DNA of 56,885 nt, taken from contig DASZHA010000113.1 of assembly GCA_035938265.1 (NCBI GenBank), forward strand, positions 1-56,885, read 5' to 3'. The notes below the pieces were generated by a model, which saw only the letters and a list, made by a program, of their open reading frames with translations, did not search any database and was not told where the DNA came from. Positions within the stretch are counted from its first letter, which is position 1, and every line of letters starts with the position of its first letter. This document shows, in pieces, positions 16,244 through 24,064 of the stretch. The DNA comes from DASZHA01 sp035938265 (GTDB lineage Bacteria; Chloroflexota; Dormibacteria; DASZGP01). A program made the translations under genes and the position numbers.

Positions 16244-16298
16244 CCTGACCGGGGCGGGCTCGACCCGCCCCAAGCGCTTCCGCCGGGTGGCCCGTGAG

Positions 16299-16314
16299 GC
16301 ACAATTTGCTGTGC
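16299..16314 (+). promoter_or_regulatory. Putative NrdR box 1
   Basis: GCACAATTTGCTGTGC is a 16-base imperfect palindrome matching about 11 of 16 positions of the NrdR consensus acaCwAtATaTwGtgt. Its centre is exactly 31 bases from the centre of box 2, i.e. three helical turns, as in known tandem NrdR sites. It overlaps the nrdR promoter. Confidence 0.65.
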
Positions 16315-16320
16315 TACGAT
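16312..16320 (+). promoter_or_regulatory. Extended -10 promoter of nrdR
   Basis: TGCTACGAT is an extended -10 element (TG-n-TACGAT). It sits between two NrdR-like palindromes, so NrdR bound to both would block it. Transcription would start near 16327, leaving a 42-base leader. Confidence 0.55.
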
Positions 16321-16329
16321 CCGGGCGTA

Positions 16330-16345
16330 CTACAACATGTTGTCT
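16330..16345 (+). promoter_or_regulatory. Putative NrdR box 2
   Basis: The core ACAACATGTTGT (16332-16343) is a perfect 12-base palindrome, matching 10 of 12 core consensus positions of NrdR boxes. It lies just downstream of the predicted transcription start of nrdR. Confidence 0.65.
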
Positions 16346-16368
16346 TTATCCCCAGAGGCGCCCAGTTC

Positions 16369-16833
16369 GTGAAGTGTCCATATTGTGGTCACGAGGAGCT
16401 GAAGGTCGTCGACTCCCGTGACTCAGACACTGGTGAGGCCATCCGGCGCCGGCGCGAGTGCCTCGGCTGTGAGAAACGCTTCACCACTTACGAGCGGGTA
16501 GAGAACATCCCCTTCTACGTTATTAAGAAGGACGGCCGCCGTGAAGATTTCAACCGCCAGAAGATGTTCGACGGCCTGATGACCGCCTGCGAGAAGCGCG
16601 ACGTCTCGCCGTCGACGATCGAGAACACAATCGACGAGATCGAGTCGGCGCTGCGCGCGACCGGCAAGATGGAGATCCCGTCGCGCGAGATCGGCGAGCT
16701 GGTCATGGAGCACCTGCGCCGCATCGACGACGTGGCCTACGTGCGCTTCGCCAGCGTCTACCGCCAGTTCCGCGACCTGACCGAGGTCAAGAAGGAGATC
16801 GACCAGCTGCTCAGCAAGCAGGGGATCAAGTAG
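16369..16833 (+). CDS. nrdR: Transcriptional repressor NrdR of ribonucleotide reductase genes
   Basis: NrdR senses ATP/dATP and represses nrd genes. The 154-aa protein has the zinc ribbon KCPYCGHEE...CLGCEKRFTTYE and then the ATP-cone beginning FYVIKKDGRREDFNRQKMFDG, with normal length. The GTG at 16369 places the first zinc Cys at residue 3, as in relatives; the frame is open upstream but that part is not conserved. AGAGG lies ten bases before it. Two NrdR-like palindromes upstream suggest autorepression. No nrd structural gene lies in this window. Confidence 0.96.
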   Translation: MKCPYCGHEELKVVDSRDSDTGEAIRRRRECLGCEKRFTTYERVENIPFYVIKKDGRREDFNRQKMFDGLMTACEKRDVSPSTIENTIDEIESALRATGKMEIPSREIGELVMEHLRRIDDVAYVRFASVYRQFRDLTEVKKEIDQLLSKQGIK

Positions 16834-16859
16834 GGCAAACCGCCTCAACCAGGCGCCAA

Positions 16860-16865
16860 TATCAT
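16860..16865 (+). promoter_or_regulatory. -10 hexamer of a predicted leaderless promoter
   Basis: TATCAT ends six bases before the ATG of the alpha/beta hydrolase gene, so transcription would begin at or next to the start codon. There is no Shine-Dalgarno sequence. The same geometry recurs at several other genes here. Confidence 0.45.
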
Positions 16866-16871
16866 TCGCCC

Positions 16872-17648
16872 ATGGCGTGGGCCCACATTGAGCGCGGGGA
16901 GGGGAGGCCACTGGTCCTGGTCCACGGCATCGGCATGTCAAAGCGGGCATGGCTGCCGATCATGGACCGCCTGGCGCGAACGCGGAGGGTGGTCGCAGTG
17001 GACCTTCCCGGCTTCGGCGAGAGCGTGCCGCTGAGCGACGGCCTTCCTACCCCGATGCATTACGCCGAGCTGCTGCCGGAGGCGATGGAGGACCTGGGAG
17101 TGCCGGCGCCCTTCGACATCGCCGGGCTTTCGCTGGGCGGGTGGATCGCGCTGGAGGCCGCCAAGCGGGGCTCCGCGCGGTCGGTGGTGGCGCTGTCCCC
17201 GGCGGGCCTCTGGGAGCGACAGCCCCGCTGGTCCCACTTCCTTCTCGACTCGGCCCACCGGCTGGCCATGGCTCGGCTGGCGCCACTGGCAACGGCGCTG
17301 GACTCCCCGGCCGGGCGGACCGCGCTGATGTTGAGCGTCTATGGCCGCCCCTGGAGGATGAGTGCCGAGTTCGCCTTAGAGTCATCGGAGCTGCTCGCGG
17401 GTTGCCCCGACTGGGATCGTGCTCTCGAAGGGCTCAACCAGAATCGATTCACCGGCGGCCAGGGCATCAGCGTCCCGGTGACGGTGGCCTTCGGCAGCCG
17501 CGACCTGATCCATCCACCCGTGGTTGCCCGGCGGCGCGAGCAGCTGCCGGCCTCGCACACCTGGATCACCCTGCCGGGCTGCGGCCATGTCCCCATCACC
17601 GATGACCCCGAGCTGGTGGCGTCTGTGATCCTCGCCGGGACCGAATAG
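16872..17648 (+). CDS. Alpha/beta-hydrolase fold protein
   Basis: A 258-aa single-domain alpha/beta hydrolase. LVLVHGIGMSKRAWLP carries the oxyanion HG motif, VVAVDLPGFGES follows, the nucleophile elbow is GLSLGG (Ser near residue 87), a late Asp lies in GSRDLIHPP and the catalytic His in GCGHVPITDDPE. The triad is therefore complete. Substrate cannot be deduced. It stands between nrdR and pgeF with its own predicted leaderless promoter, so it is probably not functionally tied to either. Confidence 0.85.
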   Translation: MAWAHIERGEGRPLVLVHGIGMSKRAWLPIMDRLARTRRVVAVDLPGFGESVPLSDGLPTPMHYAELLPEAMEDLGVPAPFDIAGLSLGGWIALEAAKRGSARSVVALSPAGLWERQPRWSHFLLDSAHRLAMARLAPLATALDSPAGRTALMLSVYGRPWRMSAEFALESSELLAGCPDWDRALEGLNQNRFTGGQGISVPVTVAFGSRDLIHPPVVARRREQLPASHTWITLPGCGHVPITDDPELVASVILAGTE

Positions 17649-17685
17649 TCCATCGCGACTGAACCGTGCGAGCGATGATTGGGGC

Positions 17686-18468
17686 ATGACCGCCCCCGCC
17701 AGCACTCCGACGGTCCTGCGCCTGCCGATCCTCAGCGACGCAGGCCTGCGCCATGGCTTCACCACCCGCGCCCATGGCGATTTCGCCTGGCCGGCGCTGC
17801 AGACCGATGCCGGCAGGGCCCGGCTGCGCGCGCTGGGCGCGGAGGTCGGCTTCGACCCCGAGCTGACTATCACCGCGGACCAGGTCCACGGCGCCACCGT
17901 GGCCGTGGTCCACTTCTGCGAGAACTGCGGCCCGGGCAACCGCCTGCCGCACACCGACGGCCTCATCACCGAGGAGCCGTGGCCGCTGCTGCTCACCGCC
18001 GCCGACTGCTTCCCGGTGGTCCTGCTCGAGCCGGACTCGCAGATGGTGGCGATCGTGCACGCCGGCTGGCGGGGCGCGGTGGCGGGGATCCTGCCGCGGG
18101 CTGTGACCCGCCTGGTCAAGGAGTCCGGTGGCAAGGCCAGCGAGATCCGCGCGGGGATCGGGCCGGGGATTTGCGGCGACTGCTACGAGGTCGGCCCCGA
18201 CGTCGTCCAGGCCGCCTTCTCGGCGGGCCTGGGCGCCAACGTGTCCGCCGACGCCGACATGGCGGCCACCCGTTTCGACATCGCCGGGGCGCTGCGGCAG
18301 CAACTGCTCGACGCCCGGGTCCAGGACCGCCACCTCGACGCCGTCGCCAGGTGCACCTTCGAGGACCCGGAGCTGCCCAGCTTCCGGCGCGACCGCACCT
18401 CCTTCCGGGCCGCCGCGGTGGTCGCCCTCGACAAGCCCACCTGGCCCCAATCCGACCACTACCACTGA
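17686..18468 (+). CDS. pgeF: Multicopper-oxidase-like domain protein PgeF/YlmD (purine nucleoside phosphorylase / peptidoglycan editing factor family)
   Basis: Members of this family (YfiH, YlmD, LACC1) cleave purine nucleosides and, in E. coli, edit peptidoglycan precursors. The 260-aa product shows FTTRAHGDFAW, ADQVHGATVAVVH, TDGLIT, LTAADCFPVVLLEP, IVHAGWRG with the metal-binding Cys and His residues, and GIGPGICGDCYEVG. It heads the pgeF-yggS-yggT block typical of Gram-positive division regions. The last four bases (CTGA) appear shared with yggS. Confidence 0.9.
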   Translation: MTAPASTPTVLRLPILSDAGLRHGFTTRAHGDFAWPALQTDAGRARLRALGAEVGFDPELTITADQVHGATVAVVHFCENCGPGNRLPHTDGLITEEPWPLLLTAADCFPVVLLEPDSQMVAIVHAGWRGAVAGILPRAVTRLVKESGGKASEIRAGIGPGICGDCYEVGPDVVQAAFSAGLGANVSADADMAATRFDIAGALRQQLLDARVQDRHLDAVARCTFEDPELPSFRRDRTSFRAAAVVALDKPTWPQSDHYH

Positions 18469-19184
18469 GCGCGGCGGATCGACTCACCGAGGTCCGGGCG
18501 CGCATCAGCGCCGCGGCCGAACGCGCCGGCCGGACCGCCGACGAGGTGGAGCTGGTGGCGGCCAGCAAGTACGCCTCGGCGGAGCAGGTCAGCGAGCTGG
18601 CCGAAGCAGGGCAGCGCCTGTTCGGCGAGAACCGGGTCCAGGAGGCCATTCCCAAGATGGCGGCAGCGTCGATGGCGGTTCGCGACCCGCTCAAGTGGCA
18701 CATGATCGGCCACCTCCAGCGCAACAAGGTGCGCCAGGCGGTGGGACCCTTCGCCATGATCGAGTCGGTCGACAGCGTGCGCCTCGCCGAGGCGATTGCC
18801 CAACGGGCCACCGAGGACGAGGTGGTGGTCCCGGCGCTGCTGGAGGTCAACATCGCTGGCGACCCGGCCAAGTTCGGCTTCGGACCTGATGAGGTGCGTA
18901 TCGCGTACCCGCTGCTGCGCCAGCTCGGCGGCCTCGACGTCCAGGGGTTGATGACGATGGGGGTCCTGGAGGCCCCGGCGGAGGCTGCCCGGGCGCACTA
19001 CGCCGCCTTGCGCCGTCTCAAGCAAGAGCTCGACGCGGCGGGCGATTTTCCCCCCATGCGCCACCTGTCAATGGGCATGAGCGCCGACCTCGAGGTGGCG
19101 ATTGAGGAGCGCGCTACCATCGTGCGCGTGGGAACCGCGCTATTCGGCTCGCATCACGACCACCACCACGAGGGCGAGGCATGA
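18465..19184 (+). CDS. yggS: Pyridoxal-phosphate homeostasis protein YggS/YlmE, apparent CTG start
   Basis: This is a fold-type III PLP-binding protein thought to buffer free PLP. The PLP lysine is in ELVAASKYAS, and LFGENRVQEA, WHMIGHLQRNKVR, GLMTMGV and LSMGMSADLEVAIEERATIVRVGTALFG are all family motifs. The family N-terminal helix (LTEVRARISAAAERAGRTADEV) is present, yet no ATG, GTG or TTG lies before it in frame; the first canonical start, GTG at 18546, would remove it. CTG at 18465 overlaps the pgeF stop as CTGA, parallel to the ATGA/GTGA overlaps nearby. Predicted product 239 aa. Confidence 0.88.
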   Translation: MSAADRLTEVRARISAAAERAGRTADEVELVAASKYASAEQVSELAEAGQRLFGENRVQEAIPKMAAASMAVRDPLKWHMIGHLQRNKVRQAVGPFAMIESVDSVRLAEAIAQRATEDEVVVPALLEVNIAGDPAKFGFGPDEVRIAYPLLRQLGGLDVQGLMTMGVLEAPAEAARAHYAALRRLKQELDAAGDFPPMRHLSMGMSADLEVAIEERATIVRVGTALFGSHHDHHHEGEA

Positions 19185-19447
19185 TCGCCATCGTTGCGGC
19201 GATCGTGCAGGTCTACACCCTGCTCATCATCGCGCGGGCGCTGGGGTCTTTTTTCGTGCGCGACTGGAGCTCGGGCATCCCCCGTTTCCTATTCGAGGTG
19301 ACGGAGCCGGTGCTGGCCCCGGTGCGTCGACTTATACCCCCGATCGGCGGCGTCCTCGACATCTCGCCGATGCTGGTGATCATCGCGATGCAGTTCGTGC
19401 TGGGCCTGATCGCGCCGGGGGCCGGCGGCTTCGGATTCGGCATTTAG
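19181..19447 (+). CDS. yggT: YggT-family membrane protein
   Basis: A small 88-aa protein with two hydrophobic helices (about 3-25 and 60-80) and the family motif EPVLAPVRRLIPPIGGVLDISPM between them. YggT/YlmG proteins are implicated in division, osmotic protection or nucleoid distribution, with no known enzymatic activity. Its ATG overlaps the yggS stop by four bases. In Gram-positives sepF normally lies between yggS and yggT; here nothing does. Confidence 0.9.
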   Translation: MIAIVAAIVQVYTLLIIARALGSFFVRDWSSGIPRFLFEVTEPVLAPVRRLIPPIGGVLDISPMLVIIAMQFVLGLIAPGAGGFGFGI

Positions 19448-19468
19448 CCGGCGCGGCCGGACCAGCCC

Positions 19469-22405
19469 ATGACTGAACCGACCGAATCGGTGTTCGAGCC
19501 CGTCGACAGCAAGGTCAGCTTCCCCGACGTGGAGCGCCGGGTGCGCACCTTCTGGGAGGCCAACCGCGTGTTCCAGCGCTCGGTTGAGGAGCGGCCCAGG
19601 GACAGCAACTGGGTCTTCTACGAGGGACCACCGACCGCCAACGGGCTTCCTGGTCTCCACCACGTCCTGGCGCGGGCCTTCAAGGACCTCTTCCCGCGGT
19701 ACCAGACGATGCGCGGCCACCGCGTAGTCCGCAAGGGAGGCTGGGACACGCATGGCCTGCCCGTCGAGGTCGAGGTGGAGAAGGAGCTCGGCTTCACCAG
19801 CAAGCTGGACATCGAGGCCTACGGCATCGACAAGTTCAACCAGAAGTGCAAGGAGTCGGGCAACCGCTACATCAAGGAGTGGGTCGAGTTCACCCACCGG
19901 GTCGGCTTCTGGCTGGATCTCGACCATCCCTACATCACGTACGAGACGCCCTACATGGAGTCGGTGTGGTCGCTGCTGAAGAATATGTGGGAGCAGGAGC
20001 TTCTCTACAAGGGCTTCAAGGTGGTGCCCTATTGTCCCCGCTGCATGACCCCCCTGAGCTCCCACGAGCTGGCCCAGGGTTACGAGGACGACGTCAAGGA
20101 CCCCAGCGTACACGTCCTTTTTGAGCTCACGGACCAGCCCAACACGTATTTCATTGCCTGGACCACGACGCCCTGGACCCTGCCTGGCAACGTCGCCCTG
20201 GCCGTCGGCCCCGACATCAGCTACGTCAAGGTCCGCACGCATCGCCCTGGCGCCCCCGAAACCGAGGAGCCCATCAACATCATCCTCGCGGAGGCTCGGC
20301 TCGACGTCCTCGAGGAGAAGTACGAGGTGCTGGAGAAGCTCACCTCCAGGGACCTCGTGGGTCAGACCTACAAGCCGCTCTACGAGTACCTGGTGCCCAA
20401 GGAGCCGGCCTTTTTCGTGGTCGAGGCCGACTTCGTCGACGTCCAAGAGGGGACCGGCATCGTCCACACCGCGGCCGCCTACGGGGAGGACGACCTGAGG
20501 CTGGCGATCGAGAAGGGCATCCCCGTCCGCCACGTCATCGACACCCGAGGCCGCTTCCTGCCCGAGGTCCAGCCCTTCGCGGGGATGTGGGTCAAGGACG
20601 CCGACATCGAGATCATGAAGGACCTGGCGTCGCGCGGACTGCTCTACAAGAAGGGCACCATCCGTCACACCTATCCCTTCTGCTGGCGTTGCGGCACCCC
20701 CCTCCTTTATTACGCGCTGGACTCGTGGTTCATCGCCACCAGCAACCGCCGGGACGAGCTGGTGGCCAACAACCGCTCGATCCGATGGGTCCCCGAGCAC
20801 ATCAAAGAGGGCCGGATGGGCGATTGGCTGGAGAACAACGTCGACTGGAGCCTGTCGCGCTATCGCTACTGGGCCACGCCGCTGCCGGTATGGGAGTGCG
20901 AGAGGTGCGACCACAGGGTCTGCGTGGGCTCCGCCGTCGAGCTGGGGCTGCCGCCCGACACCGATCTCCATCGCCCCTACATCGACGAGGTCACGCTTCC
21001 CTGCGAGAAGTGCGGCGGCACCATGAAGCGTGTCGTCGACGTGATCGACGTCTGGTTCGATTCGGGGGCGATGCCCTATGCCCAGTACCACTGGCCCTTC
21101 GAGAACCAGGAGACCTTCGAGGAGCAGTTCCCGGCCGACTTCATCTGTGAGGCCATCGACCAGACCCGGGGCTGGTTCTACAGCCTGCTGGCGATCTCGA
21201 CCCTGGTCAGTGGCCAGAGCTCGTACCGCAGCTGCGTCGTTCCCAGCCACGTGGTGGACAAGGACGGCAAGAAGATGAGCAAGTCGAAGGGGAACGTCGT
21301 CGACCCCATCGAGATGATGGACACCTACGGCGCCGACGCCCTGCGCTGGTACTTCTACACCGCAGTGGCGGTCGGGAACGAGTACCGGGTGGCGCCCAAG
21401 ACGTTCGGCGAGGTCGTCGCCGGGTTCTTCCGGATGCTGTGGAACACCTACTCCTTCTTCGTGACCTACGCCAACATCGACGGCTTCAGGCCCGGCTCCG
21501 GGGCCGCCGTCCCTGTGGCCGAGAGAGCGCTGCTGGACCGCTGGCTGCTGTCCCAGCTGAACCAGACGGTCGAGCGGGTGACGAACGAGCTCGAGGACCT
21601 CGATGCCACCGGCGCCGGGCGCGCCATCCAAGGCTTCGTCGAAGACCTCTCCAACTGGTACGTGCGCCGCTCCCGGCGGCGATTCTGGAAGTCGGAGTCC
21701 GACGCCGACAAGCTCAACGCCTACCAGACGCTGCACGAGACCCTGGTCACGCTGTCGCGGCTGCTGGCGCCCTTCACGCCCTTCCTGGCCGACGAGTTGT
21801 ATCTCAACCTCGCCCGGGGCCTCGCCGGCGCGGCTGACTCCGTGCACCTCGACCTCTGGCCCGTGGCGGACGCGGCGGCGATCGACCGCGACCTCTCCCG
21901 GGAGATGGGACGGGCCCGGCGGATCGTCGAAGCCGGCCACAAGGAGCGCGACCGCGCCAACCTCAAGGTCCGGCAGCCACTGAAGGGGGCCACCGTTCCC
22001 GGCCCGGAGCTGGACCGCGAGCTGGAGGCGATCGTGCTGGACGAGCTCAACCTCAAGTCACTGCGGTACGCCGCCGGCGAGGGCCACGAGGTCGAGCTCG
22101 ATACCGAGGTCACCCCGGAGCTGCGCCGCGAGGGCCTCGCCCGCGAGGTGGTGCGCCGCATCCAGGGGGCGCGCAAGGATGCCGGGTTCAACATCGACGA
22201 CCGCATTGAGGTCTGGTACCGCGCCGACGGCGACCTGGCCCAGGTCTTCACCGAGTGGGCCGACTACATCCAGCGCGAGACCCTGGCGGTGTCGCTGGCG
22301 CCGGCGGATGGCGAGCTGCCGGCAGGCGCGCACGTGGTCGACGAGCCGCTGGAGGGCGAGCCGCTCTGGCTGGCCCTGCGGCGCGTCGGAGTCGCCGTGG
22401 CGTGA
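19469..22405 (+). CDS. ileS: Isoleucyl-tRNA synthetase, type 2 with swapped GxHH signature
   Basis: IleRS charges tRNA-Ile. The 978-aa protein has the Rossmann catalytic core, an editing domain in the middle (GNVALAVGPDI region), KMSKS at 602-606 in DGKKMSKSKGN, and an anticodon-binding C-terminus. Zinc-type Cys pairs occur in YCPRCM, CWRCGTPL, CERC and CEKCGG. The class I HxGH signature is replaced by G62-L63-H64-H65 (PPTANGLPGLHHVLAR): first and third positions are swapped. Such GxHH enzymes belong to the eukaryote-like IleRS2 type linked to mupirocin resistance. No T-box leader fits in the 21-base gap before it. Confidence 0.96.
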   Translation: MTEPTESVFEPVDSKVSFPDVERRVRTFWEANRVFQRSVEERPRDSNWVFYEGPPTANGLPGLHHVLARAFKDLFPRYQTMRGHRVVRKGGWDTHGLPVEVEVEKELGFTSKLDIEAYGIDKFNQKCKESGNRYIKEWVEFTHRVGFWLDLDHPYITYETPYMESVWSLLKNMWEQELLYKGFKVVPYCPRCMTPLSSHELAQGYEDDVKDPSVHVLFELTDQPNTYFIAWTTTPWTLPGNVALAVGPDISYVKVRTHRPGAPETEEPINIILAEARLDVLEEKYEVLEKLTSRDLVGQTYKPLYEYLVPKEPAFFVVEADFVDVQEGTGIVHTAAAYGEDDLRLAIEKGIPVRHVIDTRGRFLPEVQPFAGMWVKDADIEIMKDLASRGLLYKKGTIRHTYPFCWRCGTPLLYYALDSWFIATSNRRDELVANNRSIRWVPEHIKEGRMGDWLENNVDWSLSRYRYWATPLPVWECERCDHRVCVGSAVELGLPPDTDLHRPYIDEVTLPCEKCGGTMKRVVDVIDVWFDSGAMPYAQYHWPFENQETFEEQFPADFICEAIDQTRGWFYSLLAISTLVSGQSSYRSCVVPSHVVDKDGKKMSKSKGNVVDPIEMMDTYGADALRWYFYTAVAVGNEYRVAPKTFGEVVAGFFRMLWNTYSFFVTYANIDGFRPGSGAAVPVAERALLDRWLLSQLNQTVERVTNELEDLDATGAGRAIQGFVEDLSNWYVRRSRRRFWKSESDADKLNAYQTLHETLVTLSRLLAPFTPFLADELYLNLARGLAGAADSVHLDLWPVADAAAIDRDLSREMGRARRIVEAGHKERDRANLKVRQPLKGATVPGPELDRELEAIVLDELNLKSLRYAAGEGHEVELDTEVTPELRREGLAREVVRRIQGARKDAGFNIDDRIEVWYRADGDLAQVFTEWADYIQRETLAVSLAPADGELPAGAHVVDEPLEGEPLWLALRRVGVAVA

Positions 22406-23559
22406 CCGAGCTGGGCGAATCCACGCTGGCGCAGGCCTACGCCATTGGTGGGGGCGATTGGCCGGTCGGGTACGACGCCTGGGAGGCCGCTGCCAGGGAG
22501 AAGCTGGAGAAACCCGCCTACGACTACGTCGCCGGCGGGGCCGGCACCGAGGCCACCATGCGCGCCAACCTGGAGGCCTTCTATCGGAGGCGGCTGCGCC
22601 CCAAGATGCTCCGCGGGACGCAAACGCGCGACCTTGCCACCACCGTGCTGGGAACAGCGTCCTCGGCGCCGATCATGCTCGCTCCGGTGGGCGTCCAGAG
22701 CATCGTCCACCCGGAGGGCGAGCTGCCGGTGGCCCGCGCCGCGGCCGCCACCGGGATCCCGATGACCGTCAGCACCGCTGCCTCGACCTCGATGGAGGAC
22801 ATCGCCGCGGCGATGGGCGATAGCCCTCGCTGGTACCAGCTGTACTGGGTCAACGACCGGGAGGTGGTGGAGAGCTTGGTCCGGCGCGCCGAGGGCTCGG
22901 GCTACTCGGCCATCGTCCTCACCCTTGACACGCTGCACATCGGCTGGCGCGACCGCGACCTGCGCAACTCCGCCTTCCTGCCCTTCCTGGCGGGTAAGGG
23001 CATCGCCCAGTTCACCAGCGACCCGGTCTTCCGCAGCCGCCTCGACGAGACACCGCAGGACAACCTGCTCGCCGCCGGGGCCAAGTGGGTGAGCATGTTC
23101 CCCAACCTCGGCCTGACGTGGGCCGACTGCGCCTGGTTGCGGCAGCTGACAAGCCTCCCGATCGTGGCCAAGGGGGTGCTCGGGGCGGAGGACGCCCGGC
23201 TGGCCATCGAGGCGGGTTTCGACGGCGTCATCGTCTCCAACCATGGCGGCCGCCAGGTCGACGGCGCCATCGCGGCCCTCGACGCCCTACCCGATGTCCG
23301 GGCTGCCGCCGGCCCAGGCTTCCCGGTGCTGATGGACAGCGGCATCCGGCGCGGCGCCGACGTGGTCAAGGCCATCGCCCTCGGCGCCGACGCGGTGTTC
23401 ATCGGACGGCCCTACATCTGGGGCCTGGCGGTGGGCGGCCAGGCCGGCGTCGAGGACGTGATCAAGGCCCTGGTGGCCGAACTGGACCTGACCCTGGCCC
23501 TGGTCGGCGCGCGCCGGCCGGGAGACCTCGATGGCACCTTCCTGGCTCCGCTGCCCTGA
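22402..23559 (+). CDS. FMN-dependent alpha-hydroxy-acid oxidase/dehydrogenase (lactate 2-monooxygenase-like)
   Basis: Members of this TIM-barrel family oxidise L-2-hydroxy acids such as lactate with FMN. Seen: YDYVAGGAGTEATMRANLEAF, PIMLAPVGVQSIVHPEGE, WYQLYWVNDREVVESLVRRA, the active-site His and Arg in VSNHGGRQVDGAIAALDALP, and DSGIRRGADVVKAIALGADAVFIGRP. The 385-aa length and N-terminus resemble lactate 2-monooxygenases more than short glycolate oxidases, but the exact substrate is open. GTG overlaps the ileS stop (GTGA); the association with ileS is probably only transcriptional. Confidence 0.88.
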   Translation: MTELGESTLAQAYAIGGGDWPVGYDAWEAAAREKLEKPAYDYVAGGAGTEATMRANLEAFYRRRLRPKMLRGTQTRDLATTVLGTASSAPIMLAPVGVQSIVHPEGELPVARAAAATGIPMTVSTAASTSMEDIAAAMGDSPRWYQLYWVNDREVVESLVRRAEGSGYSAIVLTLDTLHIGWRDRDLRNSAFLPFLAGKGIAQFTSDPVFRSRLDETPQDNLLAAGAKWVSMFPNLGLTWADCAWLRQLTSLPIVAKGVLGAEDARLAIEAGFDGVIVSNHGGRQVDGAIAALDALPDVRAAAGPGFPVLMDSGIRRGADVVKAIALGADAVFIGRPYIWGLAVGGQAGVEDVIKALVAELDLTLALVGARRPGDLDGTFLAPLP

Positions 23560-23581
23560 TCTCGGGCTGAACTCGCCGGTG

Positions 23582-23587
23582 TATACT
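23582..23587 (+). promoter_or_regulatory. -10 hexamer upstream of the TraR/DksA-type gene
   Basis: TATACT is a good -10 match. Transcription would start near 23594, next to an in-frame GTG (23596) that could be a leaderless start, or giving a 65-base leader to the TTG at 23659. Confidence 0.5.
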
Positions 23588-23620
23588 CCCGGTCTGTGCC
23601 GAACGTGGGTGCCACGCACC

Positions 23621-23653
23621 CATTTCGAGCCCATTTCGAGCCTACTTCGAGGT
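23621..23653 (+). repeat. Three 11-bp tandem repeats in a leader
   Basis: CATTTCGAGCC at 23621-23631 and 23632-23642 is repeated exactly and followed by TACTTCGAGGT at 23643-23653. The third copy contains GAGGT, the Shine-Dalgarno element of the TTG start at 23659. Eleven is not a multiple of three, which argues that the block is untranslated leader. Confidence 0.7.
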
Positions 23654-23658
23654 CATCA

Positions 23659-24030
23659 TTGAGTAACGCGGCGGTGGATACAGTACGTGCGCGCCAGGAG
23701 CTGGTGTCGCACCTGAGTCGTCTGGACGGCGAGCTCAACGAGCTGGAAAAGGCTCGCGAGGCGTCACGCCAGGAGAAGGACGAGTACGCCGGTTACGGCA
23801 ACCACGTCGGTGAGGCCGCCAGCGAGACCTCGGAGACGGAGCGGAACCTGGCCGTCATCGACCAGCTCGAGCACATGCGAGAGGCCGTGAAGTCGGCGCT
23901 TGTGCGGCTTGACGACGGCACCTACGGCCAGTGCGTGACCTGCGGCCAGCCGATCCCGGCGGAGCGGCTGGAGGCGCTGCCCTTTGCCGAGCAGTGCGTT
24001 TCCTGCAAGTCCAAAGAGAACCATCACTAG
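23659..24030 (+). CDS. TraR/DksA-family C4 zinc-finger protein
   Basis: The 123-aa product has a predicted coiled-coil N-terminal half (about 5-80, rich in E, R, L) and ends with the DksA-type zinc finger YGQCVTCGQPIPAERLEALPFAEQCVSCK. DksA/TraR proteins act at the RNA polymerase secondary channel; other members have unknown roles. The acidic tip needed for DksA activity cannot be confirmed by eye. I chose TTG at 23659 because GAGGT precedes it by five bases; GTG at 23596 would give 144 aa. It stands before lspA, a common place for this family in Gram-positives. Confidence 0.85.
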   Translation: MSNAAVDTVRARQELVSHLSRLDGELNELEKAREASRQEKDEYAGYGNHVGEAASETSETERNLAVIDQLEHMREAVKSALVRLDDGTYGQCVTCGQPIPAERLEALPFAEQCVSCKSKENHH

Positions 24031-24064
24031 GGGGCTTCGGCCTCCCGGCTCCCGCGAGGGAGAG

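Noticed and set aside
17674..17679. GATGAT as a leaderless -10 for pgeF
   Set aside because: The first base of the consensus is missing and the match is too weak, although its spacing to the ATG equals that of the accepted cases.
19448..19468. T-box leader before ileS
   Set aside because: Only 21 bases separate yggT and ileS.
19289..21940. 883-codon open frame on the minus strand opposite ileS
   Set aside because: It mirrors the ileS codon pattern; its protein is low-complexity with no motifs. High GC suppresses stops in shadow frames.
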